Part shown: positions 36,271-45,069 of the stretch, in pieces
Position numbering within the stretch: position 1 is the first letter of the stretch
Layout of the letters: each line of letters starts with the position of its first letter
Source of the DNA: Gaiellasilicea sp963761905
GTDB taxonomy: Bacteria; Actinomycetota; Thermoleophilia; Gaiellales; Gaiellaceae
Reading direction: 5' to 3'
DNA length: 64,000 bases
Assembly: GCA_963761905.1 (NCBI GenBank)
Contig: CAVXIQ010000008.1
Coordinates: 310,001-374,000 of the forward strand
The notes under the pieces: generated by a model
What the model saw: the letters and a program-made list of their open reading frames with translations, nothing else
Told to the model about the DNA's origin: nothing
The model's database searches: none
Translations under genes and position numbers: made by a program

Positions 36271-37422
36271 GTGACCGACGCGCTGATCGTCGACGCCGTC
36301 CGCAGTCCGATCGGGAGGCGGAACGGCTCGCTTTCGGGGATCCGAGGCGACGATCTCTCGGCGCAGGTGCTGAACGGCCTGGTCTCGCGCAACGACCTCG
36401 ATCCGGCGGAGGTCGAGGACGTGCAGATGGGCTGCGTCACCCAGATCGGCGAGCAGGGCTGGAACATCGCGCGGATGGCGACGATGGCCGCCGGCTGGCC
36501 GGAAACCGTCTGCGGGACGACCGTCGACCGGCAGTGCGGCTCCTCGATGCAGACGAATTTCAACGCGGCGGCCGCGATCTGGGCCGGCCAGCTCGACGTC
36601 GTCGTCTCGGCGGGCGTCGAGATGATGTCGCGCGTGCCGATGGGCTCGAACGGCGGCGACCTCTCCGAGCAGGTGACCGAGCGCTGGCAGATCGTGCCGC
36701 AGGGCATCTCCGCCGAGGCGATCGCGGCCGAGTGGAAGATCTCCCGCGAGCGGCTCGACGAGCTCTCGCTCGAATCGCACCGTCGCGCGCTCGCCGCGAT
36801 CGAGGCCGGCAACTTCGAGAACGAGATCGTCCCGGTCGAGGTCGGCGCCGCCGGCGCGGCCGTCCTCTTCGGCATCGACGAGGCCCCCCGGGCCGATACG
36901 TCCGCCGAGAAGCTCGCGTCGCTCTCGCCCGCGTTCGTCTCCGACGGTGTGATCACCGCCGGGAACTCGAGCCAGATCGTCGACGGCGCCGCCGCGGTGC
37001 TGGTGACGAGCGAGGCCGCCGCATCCCGGCTGGGGCTCGAGCCGCGCGCCCGGTTCGTCTCGTTCGGCCTCGCGGGCGTCGACCCCTACCGGATGCTGCA
37101 CGGGAACCCCGAGGCGTGCCGCAAGGCGCTCGACCGGGCGGGGCTCACCTGGGACGACATCTCGGTGATCGAGGTCAACGAGGCCTTCGCCTGCGTCGTG
37201 CTCCAGTTCGCGCAGGATGCGGGGCTCGAGGATCGCTTCGCGGACATCAACCCGAACGGCGGCGGGATCTCGCTCGGCCATCCGCTCGGGGCGACCGGCG
37301 CGCGCGTCACCGCGACGCTCCTGAACGAGCTCGAGCGGCGCGAGGCGCGGTACGGGATCGCCTGCATGTGCATCGGCTTCGGCCAGGCGATCGCGGCAGT
37401 GATCGAGCGCCTCGAGCGATGA
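36271..37422 (+). CDS. Thiolase (acetyl-CoA C-acyltransferase)
   Basis: A 383-residue enzyme of beta-oxidation or the reverse Claisen condensation. The nucleophilic Cys is in DRQCGSSMQTNF, the His in NGGGISLGHPLGATGAR and the second Cys in CMCIGFGQAIA. Together with the following 3-hydroxyacyl-CoA dehydrogenase it forms the last two steps of fatty acyl-CoA breakdown. GTG at 36271 begins the conserved ALIVDAVRSPIGRRNGS. Confidence 0.92.
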   Translation: MTDALIVDAVRSPIGRRNGSLSGIRGDDLSAQVLNGLVSRNDLDPAEVEDVQMGCVTQIGEQGWNIARMATMAAGWPETVCGTTVDRQCGSSMQTNFNAAAAIWAGQLDVVVSAGVEMMSRVPMGSNGGDLSEQVTERWQIVPQGISAEAIAAEWKISRERLDELSLESHRRALAAIEAGNFENEIVPVEVGAAGAAVLFGIDEAPRADTSAEKLASLSPAFVSDGVITAGNSSQIVDGAAAVLVTSEAAASRLGLEPRARFVSFGLAGVDPYRMLHGNPEACRKALDRAGLTWDDISVIEVNEAFACVVLQFAQDAGLEDRFADINPNGGGISLGHPLGATGARVTATLLNELERREARYGIACMCIGFGQAIAAVIERLER

Positions 37423-37441
37423 CCCCGTAGGATCCGCCGCC

Positions 37442-38300
37442 GTGGCGGAGATCGGAAAGGTCGGGATCGTCGGGCTCGGGTCCATGGGCGCCGGCATCGC
37501 ACAGCTGTGCGTCGAGGCCGGGGTGGAAACCGTCGGCCGTGAGGTCAGCGGCGAGCTGGGGGAGCGGGCGCGCGAGCGGATCGGCCACTTCCTGACGCGC
37601 AAGGTCGAGAAGGGTCAGCTCGAGCCAGGACGAGCGCGATGCGGCTGTCGAGCGACTCGAGCTCACCACCGAGCTCGACGCCTTCGCCGACTGCGACCTC
37701 GTGATCGAGGCGATCGTCGAGGAGCTCGAGCCGAAGCGAGAGCTCTTCGCCGAGCTCGACCGGATCGTCGGCTCGGACGCGGTGCTCGCGACGAACACGT
37801 CCGCGCTCTCGGTGACGGAGATCGCCGCGGCGACGAGCCGCCCGGAGCGCGTCGTCGGGATGCACTTCTTCAACCCGGCGCCGCTGATGCCGCTCGTCGA
37901 GATCGTCCGGGCCGAGCTGACCGCCGACGAGCCGTTCGAGACCGCGTTCGCGTTTGGCGAGAAGATCGGGAAGACCCCGATCCGCTGCTTCGACACGCCC
38001 GGCTTCGTCGTCAACCGCGTCCTGATCCCGCTCCTGAACGACTGCATCCGCGTCCTCGACGAGGCGCGCGTCTCGCCCGAGGATCTGGACAAGGGCCTGA
38101 AGCACGGCGCGGGCTGGCCGATGGGGCCGTGCGCGCTCGTCGATCTCGTGGGGATCGACGTCCACGTGCACGCCTCCGAGGCGCTCTACGAGAAGACGCG
38201 CGAGCAGCGGATGGCGCCGCCGGCGCGGCTCGTCGCGATGCGGAACGCGGGTCTCCTCGGCCGCAAGTCCGGCCGCGGCTTCTACCGCTACGAGAGCTAA
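37442..38300 (+). CDS. 3-hydroxyacyl-CoA dehydrogenase (one apparent +1 frameshift)
   Basis: A NAD-dependent enzyme that oxidises 3-hydroxyacyl-CoA. The dinucleotide loop VGIVGLGSMGAGIAQLCVEAG is in the first frame; from about residue 62 the rest (LVIEAIVEEL, ATNTSALSVTEIA, GMHFFNPAPLMPLVEI, NRVLIPLLND) is in the +1 frame. The join is at CCA G (37625-37628). Skipping one base gives 285 residues, the usual length, and restores LEPDERDAAVERL. It follows the thiolase by 19 bp and converges with the antiporter gene with a 4-bp overlap. Confidence 0.9.
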
Positions 38301-39728
38301 GCGCCGGAGAAGATCCGCTGCAGGGTGGGCGTGTCCGCCTCGCGGCAGAAGACATGCACCTCGTCGTCCTCGGCGAGCACGGTGCCGCCGTCGACCCGAC
38401 GCGGCTTGCCGTCGCGGACGATCGCGCTGACCCAGGCGCGCTCGGCGAGCGGCAGCTCGCGGATCGCCTTGCCCGCAGCGAAAGCCCCCGCGCCCACCCG
38501 GAACGGTCGTCAGCCGGGTCGAGTCGTGCTCGACCCGCCGCATCGGCACCCGCAGCCGGCGTGCGACCGTCGGCACGAACGTTCCCTGGACGACGACGGA
38601 GAAGAGGACGACGACGAAGACGATCCCGTAGATCGTCTGCCCGTCCTCGACCCCGCCGATCAGGGCGAGCGCGGCGAGCAGGATCGGCACCGCGCCCTTG
38701 AGCCCGCTCCACATCACGAACAGGCGCTCGCCCCAGTCGAGCCGCACGGGTGCGAGGAGCGTGGCGACGACGAGCGGGCGGATCGCGAACGCGAGCAGAG
38801 CGGCGAGGACGAGGCCGTCGAGCCAGATGTTGTCCTCGACCAGCGCGTCCAGCTCGATCGTGAGCCCGAGCGCGGCGAGGACGACGATCTCGGCGAGGCT
38901 CGAGAGCGAGCCGAGGAACCCTTCGATCTCGCCCTTGCGCGGCGCGGCCGCGTCGCCGATCAGGATCCCGGCGACGAAGACCGCGAGAAACCCGGAACCG
39001 TGGATCGCGGCCGCGACGCCGTAGATCACGCCGGCCGCGGCGAGCACGCGAAGCGGGTAGAGCGCGGGCTCGGGAAGCGCGACGCGGCGCATCAACGGCA
39101 GGAGCACCGCCGCGCCGGCGATTCCGACCGCCGCGCCGCCGATCATCTCGATCGCGAACTCCTCGACGACGGTCCAGAAGCTGCCGTCGGCGGAGGTCGC
39201 GAGCTCGATCATCCCGATCATCAGCGCGATCCCGGCCGGGTCGTTCGCGCCCGACTCGCCCTGCAGGATCGTGCCGGTGCGCCCGCGGATCTCGCGGCCG
39301 CCGAGCACCGAGAACGTGACCGCGGGATCGGTGGGGGCGAGCGCTGCGCCGAGCAGGCCGCTCGTGATCCAGCTGAAGTCGAGGAGGTAGTGCGCCGCGA
39401 CCGCGATCAGACCGGCGGTCGCGAAGGTGCCGAGCACGCCGAGCGACAGGATCGGGACGATCGAGCCGCGGAAGCGCCGCCAGCCGATGTGCATGCCGCC
39501 GTCGAAGAGGATCACGATCAGGGCGACGACGGCGAGCCGCTCGACGGTCACGAACGAGATCGCATCCCCGAGCCGAGGGAACAGATCCGATGCCACAGCG
39601 GCCGCGACGAGGAAGAGCGCTGCGCTCGGGATCGCGATCCGCTCGAAGACGCTTCGCCCGAAGAGCGCGAGCGAGAAGCCGGCCGCGACCACGAGGATCA
39701 TCTCGGCGAAGGTCGAGATCTCGGTCAT
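38297..39728 (-). CDS. NhaP-type cation/proton antiporter with regulatory C-terminus (one apparent +1 frameshift)
   Basis: A CPA1-family membrane transporter of about 12 helices that exchanges Na+ or K+ for H+. Family motifs include FDGGMHIGWRRFRGS, APTDPAVTFSVLGG and ESGANDPAG. The last 65 residues (AIRELPLAERAWVSAIVRDG) form a TrkA-C-like cytosolic domain in another frame. The join is within 38493-38503, where CCG G reads as one base too many; skipping it gives 476 residues. ATG at 39728 is preferred to GTG-type starts just upstream. A second antiporter of the same type is at 49.5-51 kb. Confidence 0.85.
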
Positions 39729-39775
39729 GCACACGACTCTAGGGCCGGCGATTCCGGGATGCGCCGCAGCGCGCG

Positions 39776-39781
39776 TACAAT
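39776..39781 (+). promoter_or_regulatory. -10 element of the exported-protein/two-component operon
   Basis: TACAAT ends 8 nt before ATG 39790. No -35 is clear. Confidence 0.45.
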
Positions 39782-39789
39782 CTCCTTAC

Positions 39790-40338
39790 ATGACGTTCAT
39801 GCTCGGCACACGCGGCAGGCCGATACTGCGTCCCATGCGGAAGCTGCTGATTCCTCTTGCCCTGCTTGCGCTCGCGCTCCCGCTGGCGGCGACCGCCTCC
39901 GTGGAGGCCGGCGAGGGAACGCTCTCCGTCGAGAACGCTCGCGGCAAGGTGACCGTGCAGGCGAAGGGGGCGATCCTCGGGCGGATCTCCGTCGGGAGCG
40001 TCGTCGTCTACGACCTGACGCCGAACGACGCGTACGAGCCGTACATCTCGGGCGACGACTACGTCAAGCTCGTCGGCGAGACGGGGATCCAGTACGGAGG
40101 TCGCAACCTGCGCTTCCGCCTGATCGGCGGGGCGTACCGCATCGTCGTCAAGGGAACCGGGATCGACCTGTCGGTGGTCGCCAACGGAATGGCGATCCTC
40201 GAAGGCGATACGAACGCTCCGGGCGGCGCGGGGGTCTACTCCACCGACGGCACCGATTGCAGGACGAACGGCGGCGCCGGCTGCAAGCCGCTGCCCGACA
40301 AGGTCAAGTTCGTCAAGCTCGGATCCGGCGACCGTTAG
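39790..40338 (+). CDS. Exported protein of unknown function
   Basis: About 182 residues. A signal peptide (LLIPLALLALALPLAATAS) leads to a beta-rich region with GTLSVENARGKVTVQAKG and VSYDLTP-like strands, and a Cys pair in TDCRTNGGAGCK. I do not recognise a family. ATG 39790 fits the adjacent -10 element; ATG 39835 (MRKLLIP) would give a shorter, more typical signal peptide. It lies 6 bp before a response regulator gene, so its product may act in signal reception by the kinase of that system. Confidence 0.65.
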   Translation: MTFMLGTRGRPILRPMRKLLIPLALLALALPLAATASVEAGEGTLSVENARGKVTVQAKGAILGRISVGSVVVYDLTPNDAYEPYISGDDYVKLVGETGIQYGGRNLRFRLIGGAYRIVVKGTGIDLSVVANGMAILEGDTNAPGGAGVYSTDGTDCRTNGGAGCKPLPDKVKFVKLGSGDR

Positions 40339-40344
40339 CCCTCG

Positions 40345-41055
40345 GTGACCGCCGGCGCGCAGACGATCCTGGTCGTCGAGGACGAGGCGTCGATCGCCTC
40401 GTTCGTTTCGCTCTACCTCAAGAACGCGGGCTACGACGTCCGCGCCGTCTCGACGGGAAGCGCCGCGCTCACGCAGATCGCCTCCGAGCTGCCGGCGCTG
40501 ATCATCCTCGACTTGATGCTTCCCGACCTCGACGGGATCGAGATCTGCCGCCGTGTTCGCAAGACCTCCGACGTCCCGATCCTGATGCTCACCGCGCGCG
40601 ACGAGGACGTGGACAAGATCATCGGGCTGGAGGTCGGCGCGGACGACTACCTGACGAAGCCGTTCAACCCCCGCGAGCTCGTCGCCCGGGTCAAGTCGGT
40701 GCTGCGGCGCTCGGCGCCCGACCGTCGCCGCGACACGGAGGAGCAGGAGCTGCACCACGGCGAGCTCTCGATCAACGCCGGCCGCCGCGAGGTGAAGGTG
40801 GGCGAGGACGAGATCCAGCTCGCTCCGAAGGAGTTCGACCTGCTCTGGGAGCTGCTCGACCATCGCGGGCTCGTGCTCACGCGAGACCAGCTGCTCGAGC
40901 GGGTGTGGGGCTACACGTTCGCCGGCGACACGCGCACGGTGGACGTGCACGTCCGCCAGCTCCGCCGGAAGCTCGGCGACGCCTCGCCGATCGTGACCGT
41001 CTGGGGCGTCGGCTACAAGGTCGGGCCCGAGCGGAGCACCGCCCCGGCCGCCTAG
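40345..41055 (+). CDS. OmpR/PhoB-family response regulator
   Basis: A 236-residue regulator. The receiver has the acidic pair in VVEDEASIASF, phospho-Asp in ALIILDLMLPDLDG and Lys in DDYLTKPFNPREL; the winged helix has GYTFAGDTRTVDVHVRQLRR and VWGVGYKVG. GTG at 40345 is the start. It is followed after 19 bp by its kinase. All phosphorylation residues are present, in contrast to the regulator at 53.7 kb. Confidence 0.93.
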   Translation: MTAGAQTILVVEDEASIASFVSLYLKNAGYDVRAVSTGSAALTQIASELPALIILDLMLPDLDGIEICRRVRKTSDVPILMLTARDEDVDKIIGLEVGADDYLTKPFNPRELVARVKSVLRRSAPDRRRDTEEQELHHGELSINAGRREVKVGEDEIQLAPKEFDLLWELLDHRGLVLTRDQLLERVWGYTFAGDTRTVDVHVRQLRRKLGDASPIVTVWGVGYKVGPERSTAPAA

Positions 41056-41074
41056 ACGATGGCAGCCTGAGCGC

Positions 41075-42469
41075 ATGTTCCGCTCGCTGCGCGTCCGGCT
41101 GCCGCTGCTCTTTCTCGCCGCGATCGCGCTCGCCTTTCTCGTCGCGAGCCTGATCGCGCTCAGGCTCTTCCAGGACTACACCCGGAGCCAGTCGATTGTC
41201 GAGCTGCGGCGCGAGGCGTCCGGGCTCGCGCGGCTCTACGGCGAGGCCGCGCGGCAGTCGAACGACGATCGGGTGAAGGCTCCGAACTTCGCCGCGGCCA
41301 CGCTCGAGGATGCGACCGGGGACAGCCTCTACTACATCGGCCTCAACATCTTTCCCGGCCAGGAGGCTGGGCTGACGCGCGTGACGGAGGTGGACGTCGG
41401 CCGCAAGCTTCGTCTCTCCACGAAGATCGTGACGTTCGAGTTCGAGCCGCCCGGCGAGAATCGCACCTATCTCGCGGTCTCTCATCCGCTGCTGCTGGAG
41501 GCCGGAACCCCGCCGTTCGGTCAGCTGATCGTGGCGAAGCCGAAGAACGAGCTTCGGAATGCGTGGGTGACGCTGATCGAGCGACTCGCGCTCGCCTTTC
41601 TCGGGGCGATCGTGCTCGTCGGCGGTCTCGCCTGGTATCTCTCCGGCCGCCTGACTGCTCCCCTGCTCCAGCTCTCCGCCGCGGCAGACGAGGTTGCCGA
41701 AGGTCGGTACGACGTCGAGCTCCCGGTCGTCCGGGGTGGCGGCGAGATCGCGCACCTCGCGGATCGATTCCGCCAGATGGCCGTTCGGCTGGGCGAGTCG
41801 GAGGAGCTCGAGCGCAACTTCCTGATGTCGGTCTCGCACGAGCTGCGGACACCGCTGACCGCGATCCGCGGGCACGTCGCGGCGCTCCGGGAGGGCGTCG
41901 TCACCGATCCTGAGCTGGCGGAGGCGTCGCTCGAAATCGTCGCCCAGGAATCGGAGCGGCTGGGCCGACTCGTCGGCGACGTCCTCGATCTCGCAAAGCT
42001 CGACGCACACCGATTCACGGTCTTGAACGAGGAGGTGGACATGGGGCGGCTCTGCGACCGCGCCTACTCCACGTTCGCAGACGAGGCGCGCCGTCGGGGG
42101 ATCGACTACAGCCAGCAGGCAGACGAGGAGCCGGTGATCGCAACCGACGGCGACCGCGTGCTCCAGATCATCTCGAACCTGCTTTCGAATGCTTTCCGCT
42201 GGACGCCCGACGGGGGGAGGATCGAGCTCGCGCTGGGCAGCGAGAACGGGGTCGTGACGGTCGACGTGGCCGATAGCGGGCCGGGAATCAAGGCCGACCA
42301 GCGAGAGCGGATCTTCCGTCCGTTCTGGTCGCTCGACGGACGTGGCACGGGTCTCGGCCTCCCGATCGCCAAGGAGCTCGCACTCGCGCTCGGCGGCAGG
42401 ATCGACCTCGAGAGCGAGCTCGGTCGCGGCAGCCGGTTCCGGCTCGTGTTGCCGGCGCGACGGCTCTAG
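41075..42469 (+). CDS. HAMP-domain sensor histidine kinase
   Basis: A 464-residue membrane kinase. Membrane helices are LLFLAAIALAFLVASLIAL and LALAFLGAIVLVGGLAWYL, separated by an extracytoplasmic sensor of about 120 residues. HAMP (APLLQLSAAADEVAEGRYD) precedes the phospho-His in SVSHELRTPLTAIRGH and the ATP motifs NLLSNAFRWTPD, DSGPGIK and GTGLGLPIAKEL. It forms a three-gene operon with the exported protein and the regulator upstream. A hairpin 35 bp after the stop may end the transcript. Confidence 0.92.
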   Translation: MFRSLRVRLPLLFLAAIALAFLVASLIALRLFQDYTRSQSIVELRREASGLARLYGEAARQSNDDRVKAPNFAAATLEDATGDSLYYIGLNIFPGQEAGLTRVTEVDVGRKLRLSTKIVTFEFEPPGENRTYLAVSHPLLLEAGTPPFGQLIVAKPKNELRNAWVTLIERLALAFLGAIVLVGGLAWYLSGRLTAPLLQLSAAADEVAEGRYDVELPVVRGGGEIAHLADRFRQMAVRLGESEELERNFLMSVSHELRTPLTAIRGHVAALREGVVTDPELAEASLEIVAQESERLGRLVGDVLDLAKLDAHRFTVLNEEVDMGRLCDRAYSTFADEARRRGIDYSQQADEEPVIATDGDRVLQIISNLLSNAFRWTPDGGRIELALGSENGVVTVDVADSGPGIKADQRERIFRPFWSLDGRGTGLGLPIAKELALALGGRIDLESELGRGSRFRLVLPARRL

Positions 42470-42504
42470 GCAAGCGCCGGCGACCGCCACGTTTCTCGGC
42501 GTTC

Positions 42505-42522
42505 CCCCGCCCTTGGGTGGGG
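42505..42522 (+). terminator. Hairpin after the two-component operon
   Basis: CCCCGCCC (42505-42512) pairs with GGGTGGGG (42515-42522) with one G-T pair and a 2-nt TT loop. Tight loop and position favour a terminator; no T-run follows. Confidence 0.5.
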
Positions 42523-42562
42523 TCCTCCCTCGATCCCCGCGACGGATCCTAGTGCGCGACCA

Positions 42563-42580
42563 GTCACGAAACCGTCACGA
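42563..42580 (+). promoter_or_regulatory. Direct repeats GTCACGA upstream of ubiA
   Basis: GTCACGA occurs at 42563-42569 and 42574-42580, 11 bp apart, just upstream of the probable -10 of the prenyltransferase gene. This one-turn spacing suits a dimeric OmpR-type regulator. The match is short and could be chance. Confidence 0.3.
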
Positions 42581-42584
42581 CTTC

Positions 42585-42600
42585 GTGCCGATTGTGTGCC
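42585..42600. repeat. 16-nt repeat, copy 1 (inverted relative to 44946)
   Basis: GTGCCGATTGTGTGCC is the exact complement of GGCACACAATCGGCAC at 44946-44961. It lies in a non-coding gap just before the prenyltransferase promoter. Confidence 0.6.
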
Positions 42601-42602
42601 AA

Positions 42603-42608
42603 TAGGAT
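42603..42608 (+). promoter_or_regulatory. -10 element of the UbiA gene, leaderless type
   Basis: TAGGAT ends exactly 6 nt before the GTG at 42615. Confidence 0.45.
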
Positions 42609-42614
42609 CCGGGC

Positions 42615-43526
42615 GTGTCGCTCCCCGAGCCTGTTGGCGCCGTCATTCCGCTGGAGGCTCGGCGAACGCCGGCGATCGCGCTCCTCCTGGCTCTTCGGCC
42701 GCGGCAGTGGACGAAGAACCTGCTCCTCTTTGCGGGAATCGTCTTCGCCTCCGAGGTCGGCAATGCGGGCAAGTGGCTCCAGGCCGGCGCGGCTTTCGTC
42801 CTCTACTGCGCGGCCTCGAGCGCTGCGTACCTCGTCAACGATCTGATCGACGCGCCGTCCGATCGGCAGCACCCCGTCAAGCGGCGCCGTCCCCTCGCCC
42901 GCGGCGAGGTCGGCAGCCGCACTGCGATCGTCGTGGCGGCGGGGCTGACCGGTCTGGCGGCGGCGCTCGCGGCCGGGCTGGGGCTCGTCGCGCTCGGCTT
43001 CCTCGTGTTGTTCCTGTCGATCCAGGCGGCCTACTCGCTCCGCCTCAAGCACGTCGTGCTCATCGACGTGATGGCGATCGCGGCGCTCTTCGTGATTCGC
43101 GCGGCCGCTGGGGCGGATGCGGTCGATGTTCGGATCTCGCCCTGGCTTCTCGTCTGCACCGCCCTGCTCGCGCTCTTTCTCGCGCTCGGGAAGCGCCGCA
43201 GCGAGCTCGTCCTGGTGGGTGCCGAAGCCACGCCGGGCCGGCCGGTGCTCGAGGGCTACTCACTCCAGCTCGTCGACCAGCTGATCGCGATCGTGGCCGC
43301 AGCGACCGTCGTGTCGTACACGACCTACACCCTGTCCGCGCGGGAATCGCAGGCGTTGGCGGCGACGATCCCGTTCGTCCTCTTCGGGATCTTTCGCTAC
43401 CTGCTCCTGCTGCATCGCGCCGGCAAGGGTGAGGAGCCGGAGAACGTGCTGATGACCGACGCGCCGATCCTCGCCGCCGTGGCTGCCTGGGCGGTCGCCT
43501 GTGCGGCGATCCTCGCGTTGGGTTAG
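42615..43526 (+). CDS. UbiA-family prenyltransferase, decaprenyl-phosphate phosphoribosyltransferase-like
   Basis: A 303-residue membrane protein with about nine helices. The first aspartate-rich motif lies in LVNDLIDAPSDRQHP and the second region is SLRLKHVVLIDVMAIAALF; the opening RPRQWTKNLLLFAG and the ALGKRRSEL loop match the mycobacterial enzyme that joins phosphoribose to decaprenyl phosphate for arabinan synthesis. In this organism the product may feed arabinose-containing cell-wall polymers, but other polyprenyl acceptors are possible. Single gene; GTG start supported by the adjacent -10. Confidence 0.82.
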   Translation: MSLPEPVGAVIPLEARRTPAIALLLALRPRQWTKNLLLFAGIVFASEVGNAGKWLQAGAAFVLYCAASSAAYLVNDLIDAPSDRQHPVKRRRPLARGEVGSRTAIVVAAGLTGLAAALAAGLGLVALGFLVLFLSIQAAYSLRLKHVVLIDVMAIAALFVIRAAAGADAVDVRISPWLLVCTALLALFLALGKRRSELVLVGAEATPGRPVLEGYSLQLVDQLIAIVAAATVVSYTTYTLSARESQALAATIPFVLFGIFRYLLLLHRAGKGEEPENVLMTDAPILAAVAAWAVACAAILALG

Positions 43527-43545
43527 CGAACCTGGAAGGGCGGGG

Positions 43546-43974
43546 CTAGCCGGCGCGGAGATGCCGGAACGCGCCGACGTCCTGAGCCAGCTCGAGCCGC
43601 TCGAGGCGGCTGTCGACGCCCTTCCACCCGGACGAGACGAGATCGACGAGAAGCGAAAGGTCGTCCACGCGCGCATGACGTTCGGCGAGGAGATCGCCCT
43701 CGAGCCGCTCAAGCCTGCGCACAGCCTGATTCAGCAGACCCCGGATCTCGGCGATGTGCCGCGCCACCGGCAGGACCTCGACGCGCAGACCGTCGCGGAC
43801 GGCCGATCCGATTCGCTCCGGCAGGGCACCTTCGAGCTCGGCTGCCGCCTCGGCAAGAGCCTCGATCTGCGCTCGCGAGCGAGCGAGCGAAGCCTCGAGC
43901 TGCGCTGGTGCGACTCGACCTGACGTCGCCTCCGCGATCCTGGCCTTGGCCCGCTCGAGCGCCCGGTCGTCCAT
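43546..43974 (-). CDS. Coiled-coil protein, unknown function
   Basis: A 142-residue protein, almost all helical and rich in Ala, Glu, Arg and Leu, with no membrane segment or cysteines. Heptad-like stretches such as QAVRRLERLEGDLLAERHARV and SRLERLELAQDVGAF suggest a coiled coil. The ends are clean and it fills the gap between ubiA and queA on the opposite strand, so a real gene is likely. Its start is 26 bp from the divergent queA start. Confidence 0.6.
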   Translation of the reverse strand: MDDRALERAKARIAEATSGRVAPAQLEASLARSRAQIEALAEAAAELEGALPERIGSAVRDGLRVEVLPVARHIAEIRGLLNQAVRRLERLEGDLLAERHARVDDLSLLVDLVSSGWKGVDSRLERLELAQDVGAFRHLRAG

Positions 43975-43985
43975 GAACAGGAGGC

Positions 43986-43991
43986 TACGCT
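43986..43991 (+). promoter_or_regulatory. Possible -10 element of queA
   Basis: TACGCT ends 9 nt before the ATG at 44001, slightly farther than the 6-nt pattern seen elsewhere. Confidence 0.35.
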
Positions 43992-44000
43992 CCGGGTCGG

Positions 44001-44942
44001 ATGGAGTCGCACGAGCTCGAGTACGAGCTGCCTCGGGAGCTGATCGCGCAGCAGCCGCGGGCGGAGCGCGATACGTCCCGTCTCCTTGTCTACGAACGCG
44101 CGACGGGCTCGATCAGGCATCGCGCGTTCGCGGAGCTGCCGCAGGAGCTGAACGACGAGCTCGTGGTCGTCAACGACACTCGCGTCGTGCCCGCGCGACT
44201 CGACCTGCGGCGCGCGAGCGGCGGTGTCGCCGAGGTGCTGCTCCTCGAGCGCCTGGACGGGAACGGCACCTGGGAGGCGCTCGCTCGACCGTCGCGGAAG
44301 CTTCGTCCGGGCGACCGGCTGGGGCCGGTCGAGCTGCTGGAGTCGCTCGGAGACGGCCGTTGGCGGCTGCGGCTGAGCGGAGATCCGGCCGGAGCGATTC
44401 CTCTGCCGCCGTACATCACCGAGCCTCTGGGCGACCCCGGTCGCTACCAGACCGTCTACGCGGCCGAGCCCGGGTCGGCCGCCGCGCCGACGGCGGGACT
44501 TCACTTCACCCCCGAGCTTCTGGAGCGGCTCGACGTCGAACGTGTGACGCTTCACGTCGGGCTCGACACGTTCCGCCCGCTCGTGACCGAGACACTCGAC
44601 GAGCACGAGCTCCACGGCGAGCGCTATTCGGTTCGGCCCGAGGCGTGGGCGCGGATCGAGGCGGCCGACCGGGTGCTCGCAGTCGGGACGACGAGCGTGC
44701 GCGTCCTCGAGACCGTGAGCCGCGGTTCGCCGCTTCGAGGTCGCACGTCGCTCTTCGTTACGCCGGGGTTCGAGTTCCGTCGTGTCGACGCGTTGCTGAC
44801 GAACTTCCACCTGCCGCGCTCGACCCTGCTCGCGTTGGTGATGGCGTTCGCAGGCGTCGAGGAGACGCGCCGGCTCTACGAGCTCGCGATCGCCGAGCGG
44901 TACCGGTTCTACTCCTTCGGCGACGCGATGCTGCTCCTATGA
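44001..44942 (+). CDS. queA: S-adenosylmethionine:tRNA ribosyltransferase-isomerase QueA
   Basis: A 313-residue enzyme that moves the ribosyl part of AdoMet onto 7-aminomethyl-deazaguanine in tRNA, forming epoxyqueuosine. Conserved segments are YELPRELIAQQPRAERDTSR, VVVNDTRVVPARL, TAGLHFTPELLERL and TNFHLPRSTLLALVMAFAG. It is followed after a 127-bp gap by tgt, which catalyses the step before it. The queG gene for the step after it is at 24.3 kb in the same window. Confidence 0.95.
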   Translation: MESHELEYELPRELIAQQPRAERDTSRLLVYERATGSIRHRAFAELPQELNDELVVVNDTRVVPARLDLRRASGGVAEVLLLERLDGNGTWEALARPSRKLRPGDRLGPVELLESLGDGRWRLRLSGDPAGAIPLPPYITEPLGDPGRYQTVYAAEPGSAAAPTAGLHFTPELLERLDVERVTLHVGLDTFRPLVTETLDEHELHGERYSVRPEAWARIEAADRVLAVGTTSVRVLETVSRGSPLRGRTSLFVTPGFEFRRVDALLTNFHLPRSTLLALVMAFAGVEETRRLYELAIAERYRFYSFGDAMLLL

Positions 44943-44945
44943 ATC

Positions 44946-44961
44946 GGCACACAATCGGCAC
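44946..44961. repeat. 16-nt repeat, copy 2, in the queA-tgt gap
   Basis: GGCACACAATCGGCAC, complement of 42585-42600. With its flank it forms the small direct repeat TCGGCACACAATCGGCAC. It begins 3 bp after the queA stop. The rest of the 127-bp gap holds no gene I can support; a 44-codon frame overlapping it looks accidental. Confidence 0.6.
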
Positions 44962-45069
44962 CCTTTCGTTGCAAACGACCCCCAAGTTTCTGATTACGGT
45001 GAAGCCGGGTGGAGGCACGGGGTGGCCCCTCGTTGGGCAGCGCTGCAGAGCTGGCGCGGACATGTCCGA

